Source: Flavobacteriales bacterium | GTDB lineage: Bacteria; Bacteroidota; Bacteroidia; Flavobacteriales_E; Vicingaceae | Direction: 5' to 3' | Assembly: GCA_029262915.1 (NCBI GenBank) | Contig: JAJCYN010000467.1 | Location: 1 to 5,684 of the forward strand | DNA length: 5,684 bases | Shown here: in pieces, positions 1 to 5,326 of the stretch | How the letters are laid out: every line of letters starts with the position of its first letter | How positions within the stretch are numbered: the first letter of the stretch is position 1 | Program-made: the position numbers and the translations under genes | Notes under the pieces: model-generated | Told to the model about the DNA's origin: nothing | Database searches by the model: none | Seen by the model: the letters and a program-made list of their open reading frames with translations, nothing else

Positions 1-2
1 GG

Positions 3-392
3 CAAATTAAAACCATTAATAATTACAAAGCAAAAGGTGGTAATTGGAGAACCAAATCTGATGTTGCAAAAATCTATGGATTAGAAGAAGCTCATTTCCA
101 GCAATTAGAACCTTACATTTTATTACCAAATGAAATAGAGAAAACCGATAACTACAACTCTAAGAAAGAAACTACAAAAGCTGAATATTTTAAATTTAAT
201 CCGAATACTATTTCCAAAACTCAATGGAAAAAGCTCGGATTTAAAGACTGGCAAGTTAAAACTATTTTCAATTACAAAGCAAAAGGTGGAAGTTGGAGAA
301 GCAAGGCTGATGTAAAGAAAATTTATGGTTTGTCGGAAACTGATTACAACAAATTAGAACCCTACATTTTGTTACCCGAGAAAGTTGAGAAG
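3..392 (+). repeat. 249-bp period in-frame tandem duplication inside the HhH gene
   Basis: Bases 3-143 and 252-392 encode two versions of the same 47-residue HhH segment, offset by exactly 249 bp (83 codons). By my alignment 32 of 47 residues are identical, with shared blocks such as NYKAKGG, KIYGL and LEPYILLP. The DNA also keeps exact stretches, for example the 20 bases at 21-40 recur at 270-289. The first copy is cut by the window edge, so the full repeat unit and the copy number are unknown. Confidence 0.8.
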
Positions 393-827
393 AAAAAATA
401 TTCCAATAACAAAAAAGATTACACCGTTAAAGTAAACATCAATACTGCTAGTGCGAAAGAACTAACCAATTTAAAAGGAATTTTCTCTGAGAAATACACT
501 GCAATAATTATTAAGTACAGAACTGAATTAGGAGGTTTTGTAAAAAAGGAGCAGCTTAAAGAAGTTTGGAATATGAAGGAAGAAACCTACAATGGTTTTA
601 TAAATCAAGTAATTTTAGAAAACTCCAACCCTAAAAAACTAAATATAAATATAACTTCGGCAAAAGAATTAAAAGCACACCCTTACATCAATTGGAATAC
701 TGCCAATGCAATTGAAAAATATAGAAAGTCTAATGGTAGATTCAAGAAAATAGAAGACATCAAAAAGATTCATCTGATTAATAATGAAACATATCTTAAA
801 ATTGAACCTTATTTAACTATCAATTAA
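3..827 (+). CDS. Helix-hairpin-helix (ComEA-type) repeat protein, 5' end missing
   Basis: The frame is open from the left edge of the window to the TAA at 825-827, so 274 residues of a longer protein are visible and the true start lies upstream. It is built from helix-hairpin-helix-like units: a partial unit (3-128), a second (195-377), a third opening with VNINTASAKEL (432-620) and a fourth opening with LNINITSAKEL (639-824). The NINTAS-type opening followed by a YR(x)GGF-type hairpin is the hallmark of ComEA-related DNA-binding HhH domains. Related Flavobacterial proteins are usually annotated only as HhH-domain proteins, and I know of no defined role. Lysine-rich linkers separate the units, which fits nucleic-acid contact. 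Whether a membrane anchor or signal peptide precedes the visible part cannot be seen. The last base of the stop codon is the first base of the next start codon, so the two genes are probably translated from one mRNA. A TTG at 330 is in frame but is an internal leucine, not a start. Confidence 0.85.
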   Translation, partial: QIKTINNYKAKGGNWRTKSDVAKIYGLEEAHFQQLEPYILLPNEIEKTDNYNSKKETTKAEYFKFNPNTISKTQWKKLGFKDWQVKTIFNYKAKGGSWRSKADVKKIYGLSETDYNKLEPYILLPEKVEKKKYSNNKKDYTVKVNINTASAKELTNLKGIFSEKYTAIIIKYRTELGGFVKKEQLKEVWNMKEETYNGFINQVILENSNPKKLNINITSAKELKAHPYINWNTANAIEKYRKSNGRFKKIEDIKKIHLINNETYLKIEPYLTIN

Positions 828-1669
828 TGAAAAGGATTTATAGCAGCCATTGGTCCGATTACGAATTGATTGATGCAGGAAATAATAAAAAACTAGAGCG
901 TTGGGGAAATGTTATTACCATTCGACCAGAAAGAAATGCCTACTTCTCTCCTATTCTTTCCAATCAAGAATGGAAACAGAAAGCACATTTCGAATTTATG
1001 GAAGAAACAAGCAGTAAAGGTTTTTGGAAAACTCTCAAACAAAATACTCCTAAAGAATGGCAAATCAATTATAAAAATTGTGTTTTCAATTTACGGTTAA
1101 CTAATTTTAAGCATATAGGAATATTTCCTGAACAACAAACCAATTGGGATTTTATTAAAAACCATATTCAAGAAGGAAACAAATTCTTAAACTTATTTGC
1201 TTATACTGGTGGTGCATCATTAATTGCTAATTCAATTGGTGCAGATGTTTTTCATTGTGACTCGATAAAGCAAATAATTTCTTGGAGTAAAGAAAATATG
1301 GAAAACTCGAACCAATCAGATATTCATTGGGTATTAGATGATGCTTTGAAATTTACAACACGAGAAGTAAAAAGAGAGAAAAAATACGATGGAATAATTA
1401 TGGATCCTCCAGCTTTTGGTTTAGGAGCCAAAAAGGAACGATGGAAAATTGAAACTAAATTTCCTGAATTGGTTCAAATAGCAAGCCAACTATTAAGTCA
1501 AAATGGATTTTTGATTATCAATACCTATTCTCCTAAGCTAAAAGAAGAAGAAATACAAACTATTGTCCGAGAATATTTTTCCACTAAGAAAATAGAAATC
1601 AATAAACTTTCTTTAAAAACTACTACTGGAAAAATAGTAGAATATGGGGAATTGACAAGAGTCTATTAA
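827..1669 (+). CDS. Class I SAM-dependent methyltransferase, RlmI-like (COG1092 type)
   Basis: This is a 280-residue cytoplasmic protein with a Rossmann-type methyltransferase core. SAM-binding motif I is NLFAYTGGASL (122-132). The acidic residue of motif II is probably D145 in FHCD, motif III is DD at 171-172, and the catalytic motif IV is DPPAFG (193-198). The order and spelling match the family of RlmI, the 23S rRNA C1962 m5C methyltransferase. Two differences matter. The N-terminal PUA RNA-binding domain of RlmI (about 390 residues) is absent. The motif VI position where RlmI-type m5C enzymes carry the catalytic cysteine (TFSCS-like) reads NTYS (232-235), and the only cysteines, C85 and C144, lie elsewhere. 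RNA methylation is therefore plausible, but m5C chemistry is doubtful and the substrate is unknown. The ATG overlaps the preceding stop by one base (TAATG), with no Shine-Dalgarno, indicating cotranscription with the HhH gene. No terminator hairpin follows it. Confidence 0.85.
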   Translation: MKRIYSSHWSDYELIDAGNNKKLERWGNVITIRPERNAYFSPILSNQEWKQKAHFEFMEETSSKGFWKTLKQNTPKEWQINYKNCVFNLRLTNFKHIGIFPEQQTNWDFIKNHIQEGNKFLNLFAYTGGASLIANSIGADVFHCDSIKQIISWSKENMENSNQSDIHWVLDDALKFTTREVKREKKYDGIIMDPPAFGLGAKKERWKIETKFPELVQIASQLLSQNGFLIINTYSPKLKEEEIQTIVREYFSTKKIEINKLSLKTTTGKIVEYGELTRVY

Positions 1670-1675
1670 TTGTCA

Positions 1676-1706
1676 TTTGATAACTGAATTTTTAATCTTA
1701 AAATTG
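1676..1706 (+). promoter_or_regulatory. Bacteroidota-type promoter candidate for apt
   Basis: TTTG (1676-1679) is followed after 19 bp by TAAAATTG (1699-1706), one mismatch from the TAnnTTTG minus-7 consensus of Bacteroidota primary sigma factors. Transcription would start near 1712, leaving a leader of about a dozen bases before the apt ATG at 1725. In AT-rich DNA a match of this quality can occur by chance. Confidence 0.5.
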
Positions 1707-1724
1707 TAGTTCAAAAATTTTACG

Positions 1725-2252
1725 ATGATAAGTACAAGATTAAAAGATGCTATAAGAGATGTTCCTGATTTTCCAAAGCCAGGAAAAATTTTTAAAGATA
1801 TTACTCCTATTTTACTAGACCCTCAACTTACAAGAGATATTATTGATGAAATGGTTAATCACGTTAACCCATTAAATTTAGATGCTATCGTAGGGATTGA
1901 AAGTAGAGGCTTCTGGTTTGGAATTATGCTAGCCAACAAACTGAACATTCCATTTGTCCCCATCAGAAAAAAAGGGAAATTGCCTTATAAAACGGTTTGC
2001 TACAGCTATGATTTAGAATATGGTTCTGCTGAAATTGAAATGCACGAAGATGAAATTAAAAAAGATTGGAATGTTTTAATTCACGATGATTTATTGGCAA
2101 CTGGTGGAACAGCTTGTGCAGCAGCAGAATTAATAAAAATGCAAAATGCAAATATTGCTGGTTTTTCATTTGTCGTTGATTTAACATTTCTCAATGGTTC
2201 TGAGCCATTAAAAAAATATTCCCAAAATATATTTAATTTAGTGGGCTATTAA
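1725..2252 (+). CDS. apt: Adenine phosphoribosyltransferase
   Basis: Converts adenine and PRPP to AMP and pyrophosphate in the cytoplasm (purine salvage). The 175-residue length is close to the usual 170-185. The N-terminal signature DFPKPGKIFKDITPIL (15-30) matches the family's PKPGIxFxDIT block. VGIESRGFWFG (56-66) corresponds to the conserved (T/I)EARGF adenine-site segment, RKKGKLP (81-87) to the RKxGKLP loop, and YDLEYG (95-100) starts the flexible catalytic loop. The PRPP-binding motif is VLIHDDLLATGGT (117-129), with both acidic residues and the TGGT turn intact; a histidine sits where V or I is more usual before DD. No key residue is missing, so the enzyme should be active. The start has a promoter candidate upstream but no Shine-Dalgarno. 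The next gene follows after 10 nt and is likely cotranscribed, although no functional link between the two is obvious. Confidence 0.96.
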   Translation: MISTRLKDAIRDVPDFPKPGKIFKDITPILLDPQLTRDIIDEMVNHVNPLNLDAIVGIESRGFWFGIMLANKLNIPFVPIRKKGKLPYKTVCYSYDLEYGSAEIEMHEDEIKKDWNVLIHDDLLATGGTACAAAELIKMQNANIAGFSFVVDLTFLNGSEPLKKYSQNIFNLVGY

Positions 2253-2262
2253 AAAATAGAGT

Positions 2263-3402
2263 ATGGATTTTGGATTAACAGAAAATCAGCAAATGATAGC
2301 TGACATGATTAGAGATTTTGGTGGAAAAAATATTCGTCCAAATATGATGAAATGGGATGAATCTCAAGAATTCCCCATAGAGATATTTAAAAAATTAGGA
2401 GAACTTGGTTTAATGGGCTGCGTTGTACCTGAAGAATATGGTGGATCGGGAATGACATACAATGAATATGTAACTGTTATATCTGAAATATCAAAAATTT
2501 GTGGTTCAATAGGATTATCTGTAGCGGCCCATAATTCATTGTGTACTAACCACATTTTAATGTTTGGGAATGATGAACAAAAGAAAAAATGGTTACCCAA
2601 ATTAGCCACAGCAGAATGGATTGGTGCTTGGGGATTAACAGAGCACAATACAGGATCTGATGCTGGAGGAATGAATACTACAGCAAAACAAGATGGTGAT
2701 TATTGGGTAATCAATGGAGCTAAAAACTTCATTACACATGCCATTTCTGGGAATATTGCTGTAGTAATTGTTCGTACAGGCGAAAAAGGAGATTCACACG
2801 GAATGACCGCTTTTGCAATTGAAAAAGGTACAGAAGGATTTACTTCAGGAAAAAAAGAAGATAAATTAGGAATGCGTGCATCAGAAACGGCTGAATTGGT
2901 TTTTGATAACTGTAGAGTTCATAAAGGCAATGTATTAGGTAAAGTGGGTGAAGGTTTTGTACAATCTATGCAAGTTTTAGATGGAGGAAGAATTTCTATT
3001 GCTTCATTAGGATTAGGAATTGCAAAAGGTGCTTATGAAGCTGCCTTAAAATATTCAAAAGAAAGAGAACAATTTGACCAGCCTATATCTAAGTTTCAGG
3101 CAATTGCCTTTAAATTAGCTGATATGGCTACGGAAATAGAAGCTGCTGAATTACTAATTTATGAAGCTGCAGATCTTAAAGATAGACACGAAGATGTAAC
3201 AAAAGTATCAGCAATGGCAAAGTATTATTCATCAGAAGTTGCTGTAAGAGTTTCTACTGAAGCTGTTCAAATATTTGGTGGTTATGGTTATACCAAAGAA
3301 TTCCCAGCAGAAAAGTATTACAGAGATTCTAAACTTTGTACAATTGGCGAAGGAACCTCTGAAATACAGAAATTAGTTATTTCTAGAGAAATTTTAAAGT
3401 AA
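2263..3402 (+). CDS. Acyl-CoA dehydrogenase, short/medium-chain type
   Basis: A 379-residue FAD flavoprotein that introduces a trans-2 double bond into an acyl-CoA, passing electrons to electron-transfer flavoprotein. The family's two signature patterns are complete: GLTEHNTGSDAGG (124-136, FAD/substrate binding) and the Q(x)2GGxGY pattern from Q336 to D355. REQFDQPI (268-275) and LDGGRISIA (239-247) are further conserved core blocks. The catalytic base is E363 in IGEGTSEIQ, the position used by short- and medium-chain enzymes rather than by isovaleryl- or long-chain ones. The length is typical and nothing is truncated. The natural substrate (butyryl-CoA, a branched-chain acyl-CoA or a medium chain) cannot be fixed from sequence, so no symbol is given. 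It lies 10 nt behind apt, with no room for a promoter and no Shine-Dalgarno. No convincing terminator separates it from the rpsU promoter that begins just past its stop. Confidence 0.93.
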   Translation: MDFGLTENQQMIADMIRDFGGKNIRPNMMKWDESQEFPIEIFKKLGELGLMGCVVPEEYGGSGMTYNEYVTVISEISKICGSIGLSVAAHNSLCTNHILMFGNDEQKKKWLPKLATAEWIGAWGLTEHNTGSDAGGMNTTAKQDGDYWVINGAKNFITHAISGNIAVVIVRTGEKGDSHGMTAFAIEKGTEGFTSGKKEDKLGMRASETAELVFDNCRVHKGNVLGKVGEGFVQSMQVLDGGRISIASLGLGIAKGAYEAALKYSKEREQFDQPISKFQAIAFKLADMATEIEAAELLIYEAADLKDRHEDVTKVSAMAKYYSSEVAVRVSTEAVQIFGGYGYTKEFPAEKYYRDSKLCTIGEGTSEIQKLVISREILK

Positions 3403-3403
3403 G

Positions 3404-3434
3404 TTTGTGAATATAAATTTAATACTTACATTTG
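3404..3434 (+). promoter_or_regulatory. Strong Bacteroidota-type promoter for rpsU
   Basis: TTTG (3404-3407), a 19-bp spacer and TACATTTG (3427-3434) are a full match to the TTTG-N19-TAnnTTTG consensus. The minus-33 element begins one base after the acyl-CoA dehydrogenase stop codon. Transcription would start around 3440, giving a leader of about 25 nt. The sequence around the minus-7 box (TACATTTGCAG) recurs exactly in the tRNA promoter at 4996-5006. Confidence 0.8.
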
Positions 3435-3464
3435 CAGCCCTTAATAAATTAAAAAGAAAGTAAG

Positions 3465-3656
3465 ATGATTATTATTCCTATTAAAGAAGGAGAAAACATT
3501 GAAAGAGCTCTTAAACGTTACAAGAAGAAATTTGAGAGAACAGGAGCACTTAAAGAATTAAGAAGAAGAAAGCAATTTGACAGGCCATCTATAATTAATA
3601 GAGAGGAAAAGTTAAAAGCAATTTATATTGAAAAATTAAGAAAAGCTGAAGAGTAA
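3465..3656 (+). CDS. rpsU: 30S ribosomal protein bS21
   Basis: A 63-residue, lysine/arginine-rich ribosomal protein of the 30S platform. The start MIIIPIKEGENIERALKRYK, the basic segment through KKFERTG (21-27) and ELRRRKQFDRPS (31-42) are typical of Bacteroidota bS21, and the length is normal. In Flavobacterium, bS21 with bS18 and bS6 is known to bury the 3' tail of 16S rRNA, which hides the anti-Shine-Dalgarno. In many Flavobacteriales rpsU itself has an exceptionally strong Shine-Dalgarno used for autoregulation by ribosomes lacking bS21. Here the leader before the ATG is only A/G-rich (AAAAAGAAAGTAAG) and contains no GGAGG, so that form of autoregulation is not evident. The gene has its own promoter and a strong terminator and so is probably monocistronic, apart from read-through into xerC. 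Confidence 0.95.
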   Translation: MIIIPIKEGENIERALKRYKKKFERTGALKELRRRKQFDRPSIINREEKLKAIYIEKLRKAEE

Positions 3657-3680
3657 TTTTTCTTAGTTTCCTACTATATT

Positions 3681-3742
3681 AAGTAGTTTATTTTTATAAC
3701 CTTTAGAGATTAATTTCGTTATAAAAATAAACTACTTTTTTT
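3681..3742 (+). terminator. Intrinsic terminator of rpsU, 20-bp perfect stem
   Basis: AAGTAGTTTATTTTTATAAC (3681-3700) and its exact reverse complement (3718-3737) form a 20-bp perfect stem with a 17-nt loop. Seven T residues (3736-3742) overlap the stem's last two bases and run up to the xerC start codon at 3743. On the minus strand the stem is not followed by a T-run, so it acts in one direction. The stem is AT-rich and unusually long. Confidence 0.85.
3687..3718 (+). promoter_or_regulatory. Possible xerC promoter inside the rpsU terminator
   Basis: TAATTTCG (3711-3718) is one mismatch from TAnnTTTG and lies in the loop of the terminator hairpin. TTTA (3687-3690), 20 bp upstream, is a weak minus-33 element. 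A start near 3724 would give a leader of about 19 nt before the xerC ATG and would omit the left arm of the stem, so the new transcript could not form the hairpin. There is no other promoter candidate between rpsU and xerC. The match is modest. Confidence 0.35.
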
Positions 3743-4624
3743 ATGCCTCATATTTCTTCTTTTTGCGATTACATTTCACATCAAAAGAGATACTCCCCTC
3801 ATACCGTTACTGCATATAAAAATGATTTAGAGCAATTTAACCAATTTATACTTTCTGATTTTCAATTAAATGCTTTCAAAGATGTCAATTCTCCTGTTAT
3901 TAGATCTTGGATTGTTCACCTTATAGAAAACAATGTTTCTACCCGCAGCATCAATAGAAAAATATCTACATTGAAATCATTCTATAAATATTTATTAAAA
4001 AACAACCTAGTAGATAAAAACCCCTTATTAAAAGTAGTTACACCTAAAACATCAAAAAGATTACCAGTTTTTGTTGGAGAAAATGAAATCTCAAATTTAT
4101 TTGATGAAATAGAATATAAAAATGATTATGAAGGAGTACGGGACAAACTAATCCTAGAATTTTTATATGCAACTGGTATACGTTTAATAGAATTAGTTAA
4201 CCTACAACTAAACTCTATTAATGATAAAAATTCCACCATAAAAGTTATTGGAAAAAGAAATAAAGAACGGCTAATTCCGTTTAGCAACAAATTAAAAAAT
4301 AAAATTTCAAATTACTTAGAAGAGAGAAAAAAGTTAAACACAACAGAGGCTCATTTATTTTTAACAAAAAGTGGTAAAAAAATATACTCAAAACTTGTAT
4401 ATCGATTAGTAAATCACTACCTTAGTCAAGTTACAACAGTTAGTAAAAAGAGTCCACACGTTCTTAGACATACATTTGCAACTCATATGCTAAACAATGG
4501 AGCTGATTTAAATTCAATTAAAGAGATTCTAGGTCACGCCAATTTATCAGCTACTCAAGTTTACACACACAATACAATTGAGAAATTAAAAAACATTCAT
4601 AAACAAGCCCACCCAAAGGCATAA
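3743..4624 (+). CDS. xerC: Tyrosine recombinase, XerC/XerD type
   Basis: A 293-residue site-specific recombinase of the length usual for XerC/XerD. An N-terminal SAM-like core-binding domain (about 1-90, with YSPHTVTAYKNDL at 17-29) precedes the catalytic domain. All catalytic residues are present: R147 in ATGIR, K171 in IGKRNKER, H239 and R242 in HVLRHTFATH, H265 in LGHANL, and the nucleophile Y274 in TQVYTH. Xer recombinases resolve chromosome dimers at dif, normally as a XerC/XerD pair. The lack of neighbouring phage or transposon genes and the position inside a translation block argue for a housekeeping copy rather than a mobile-element integrase. Which member of the pair it is cannot be proven here. 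The start codon follows a run of seven T directly, with no Shine-Dalgarno. hpf begins 18 nt after its stop and is probably on the same mRNA. Confidence 0.88.
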   Translation: MPHISSFCDYISHQKRYSPHTVTAYKNDLEQFNQFILSDFQLNAFKDVNSPVIRSWIVHLIENNVSTRSINRKISTLKSFYKYLLKNNLVDKNPLLKVVTPKTSKRLPVFVGENEISNLFDEIEYKNDYEGVRDKLILEFLYATGIRLIELVNLQLNSINDKNSTIKVIGKRNKERLIPFSNKLKNKISNYLEERKKLNTTEAHLFLTKSGKKIYSKLVYRLVNHYLSQVTTVSKKSPHVLRHTFATHMLNNGADLNSIKEILGHANLSATQVYTHNTIEKLKNIHKQAHPKA

Positions 4625-4628
4625 AATT

Positions 4629-4635
4629 AAGGAGG
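4629..4635 (+). promoter_or_regulatory. Strong Shine-Dalgarno sequence of hpf
   Basis: AAGGAGG pairs over seven contiguous bases with the CCUCCUU near the 3' end of 16S rRNA, and lies an ideal 7 nt before the hpf ATG. It begins four bases after the xerC stop codon. The starts of the methyltransferase, apt, acyl-CoA dehydrogenase, rpsU, xerC and tuf genes in this window have nothing comparable, so the site stands out and also fixes the hpf start. Confidence 0.85.
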
Positions 4636-4642
4636 ATAAGAG

Positions 4643-4948
4643 ATGAAAGTAAATTTAAAAGTAAGTTCAGTACACTTTAATGCTGATAAGGAACTAATCG
4701 AATTCATTCACGAAAGAGTTAATAAGCTTGCTAATCATTTTGATAAAATAATTGATGGCGAAGTGATTTTAAAAGTTGAGAATTCACATAATACAGAAAA
4801 TAAAGTTGCCGAAATAAAACTACTCATTCCGGGAAATGATATTTTTGCAAAAAAACAATGTAAGTCATTTGAAGAAGCAACTGACACCGCAGTTGAAGCA
4901 TTAAGAAGGCAACTTAAAAAGCATAAAGAAAAGTTAAGACAAGTATAA
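4643..4948 (+). CDS. hpf: Short ribosome hibernation-promoting factor (HPF/RaiA/YfiA family)
   Basis: A 101-residue protein that, in the characterised family, binds the 30S decoding region and blocks tRNA and mRNA binding during stasis. The family fold (beta-alpha-beta-beta-beta-alpha) can be followed: strand KVNLKVSSVHF, helix from about 16 (ELIEFIHERVNKLANHF), strands around 39-46 (GEVILKVE) and 54-70, then a long basic C-terminal helix (76-101, RRQLKKHKEKLR) that in homologues contacts rRNA. It lacks the C-terminal dimerisation domain of long HPF, so it belongs to the short form. It lies 18 nt behind xerC, probably on the same transcript, and has the only clear Shine-Dalgarno in the window. 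The terminator hairpin at 5004-5034 would end the mRNA about 60 nt after the stop. Confidence 0.92.
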   Translation: MKVNLKVSSVHFNADKELIEFIHERVNKLANHFDKIIDGEVILKVENSHNTENKVAEIKLLIPGNDIFAKKQCKSFEEATDTAVEALRRQLKKHKEKLRQV

Positions 4949-4972
4949 TCACAAAAAAATAAATATTAATTG

Positions 4973-5003
4973 TTTGATTAGTATAAAATCTTTTATACAT
5001 TTG
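4973..5003 (+). promoter_or_regulatory. Strong Bacteroidota-type promoter for the tRNA-tuf transcript
   Basis: TTTG (4973-4976), 19 bp and TACATTTG (4996-5003) match the TTTG-N19-TAnnTTTG consensus fully. It is the only good promoter candidate before the four tRNA genes and tuf. Transcription would begin about 5009-5011, inside the left arm of the hairpin that directly follows. Confidence 0.8.
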
Positions 5004-5034
5004 CAGACCTTTTTACGGAAAGGTCTGTTTTTTT
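5004..5034 (+). terminator. Intrinsic terminator behind hpf, abutting the tRNA promoter
   Basis: CAGACCTTT (5004-5012) and AAAGGTCTG (5019-5027) form a perfect 9-bp stem with the 6-nt loop TTACGG, followed by seven T residues (5028-5034). The hairpin begins at the base after the minus-7 box of the tRNA promoter. It would stop transcripts from xerC-hpf. Transcripts from the adjacent promoter should lack part of the left arm and escape it. Confidence 0.75.
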
Positions 5035-5068
5035 GTGTCTTTTTTTACGTGAAAACGCAGTAATAAAA

Positions 5069-5142
5069 GCCGATGTAGCTCAGCTGGCTAGAGCAGCTGA
5101 TTTGTAATCAGCAGGTCGTGGGTTCGAGTCCCTCTATCGGCT
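5069..5142 (+). tRNA. tRNA-Thr (anticodon TGT)
   Basis: A complete cloverleaf of 74 nt. The acceptor stem GCCGATG pairs with TATCGGC (last pair G-U), and the discriminator base is T5142. The anticodon stem GCTGA/TCAGC holds the loop TTTGTAA with anticodon TGT at 5103-5105, reading ACA. The T-arm has loop TTCGAGT and a U-U opposition at T5119/T5133 (positions 50/64). CCA is not encoded. It is the first gene of the four-tRNA cluster before tuf, an order also seen in E. coli (thrU-tyrU-glyT-thrT-tufB). Confidence 0.95.
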
Positions 5143-5198
5143 CTTATAAAAACATCTAAAACGTTAGGTGTGAAATTTTGAAAAAATTGAAATTCGTT

Positions 5199-5280
5199 GG
5201 GGGAATACTCAAGCGGTCAACGAGGACAGACTGTAAATCTGTTGGCTTCGCCTTCGTAGGTTCGAATCCTGCTTCCCCCA
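5199..5280 (+). tRNA. tRNA-Tyr (anticodon GTA)
   Basis: An 82-nt class II tRNA. The acceptor stem GGGGGAA pairs with TTCCCCC, and the discriminator base is A5280. The anticodon stem ACAGA/TCTGT carries loop CTGTAAA with anticodon GTA at 5233-5235. The 13-nt variable arm contains the stem GGC/GCC around TTC, as expected for bacterial tRNA-Tyr. The T-loop is canonical (TTCGAAT). CCA is not encoded. Confidence 0.95.
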
Positions 5281-5326
5281 CTTAAGAAACTATATAGAGA
5301 TAATTCTCTTATGATGGTATTAAAAA

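Noticed and set aside
330..332. TTG as a start codon for a 165-residue HhH protein
   Set aside because: The frame stays open to the left edge, and the residues before it are a homologous HhH unit, so this is an internal leucine of a longer gene.
909..1100. A 63-codon open frame on the plus strand inside the methyltransferase gene
   Set aside because: It lies wholly inside a well-supported gene in another frame and its translation resembles no protein family.
1670..1724. Terminator between the methyltransferase gene and apt
   Set aside because: No stem of useful length could be found; only a promoter candidate is supported here.
2364..2648. A 94-codon open frame on the minus strand opposite the acyl-CoA dehydrogenase gene
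   Set aside because: It is antisense to a conserved enzyme, has no promoter or initiation signal, and its open state is explained by the codon use of the real gene.
3671..3686. CTACT/AGTAG mini-hairpin that overlaps the left foot of the rpsU terminator, as a possible antiterminator
   Set aside because: Only 5 bp compete with a 20-bp perfect stem, so it could not prevent terminator formation; probably chance.
3743..4624. Tyrosine recombinase as the integrase of a mobile island using the neighbouring tRNA genes as attachment site
   Set aside because: No phage or conjugation genes, no duplicated tRNA 3' end and no direct repeats flank it; length and context fit housekeeping XerC.
5152..5171. 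Small hairpin ACATCTA/TAGGTGT (one U-G pair) between tRNA-Thr and tRNA-Tyr, and AGAGA/TCTCT at 5296-5309 between tRNA-Tyr and tRNA-Gly
   Set aside because: Short, weak and without T-runs, so not terminators. They might mark processing sites, but stems of this size are expected by chance in such spacers.
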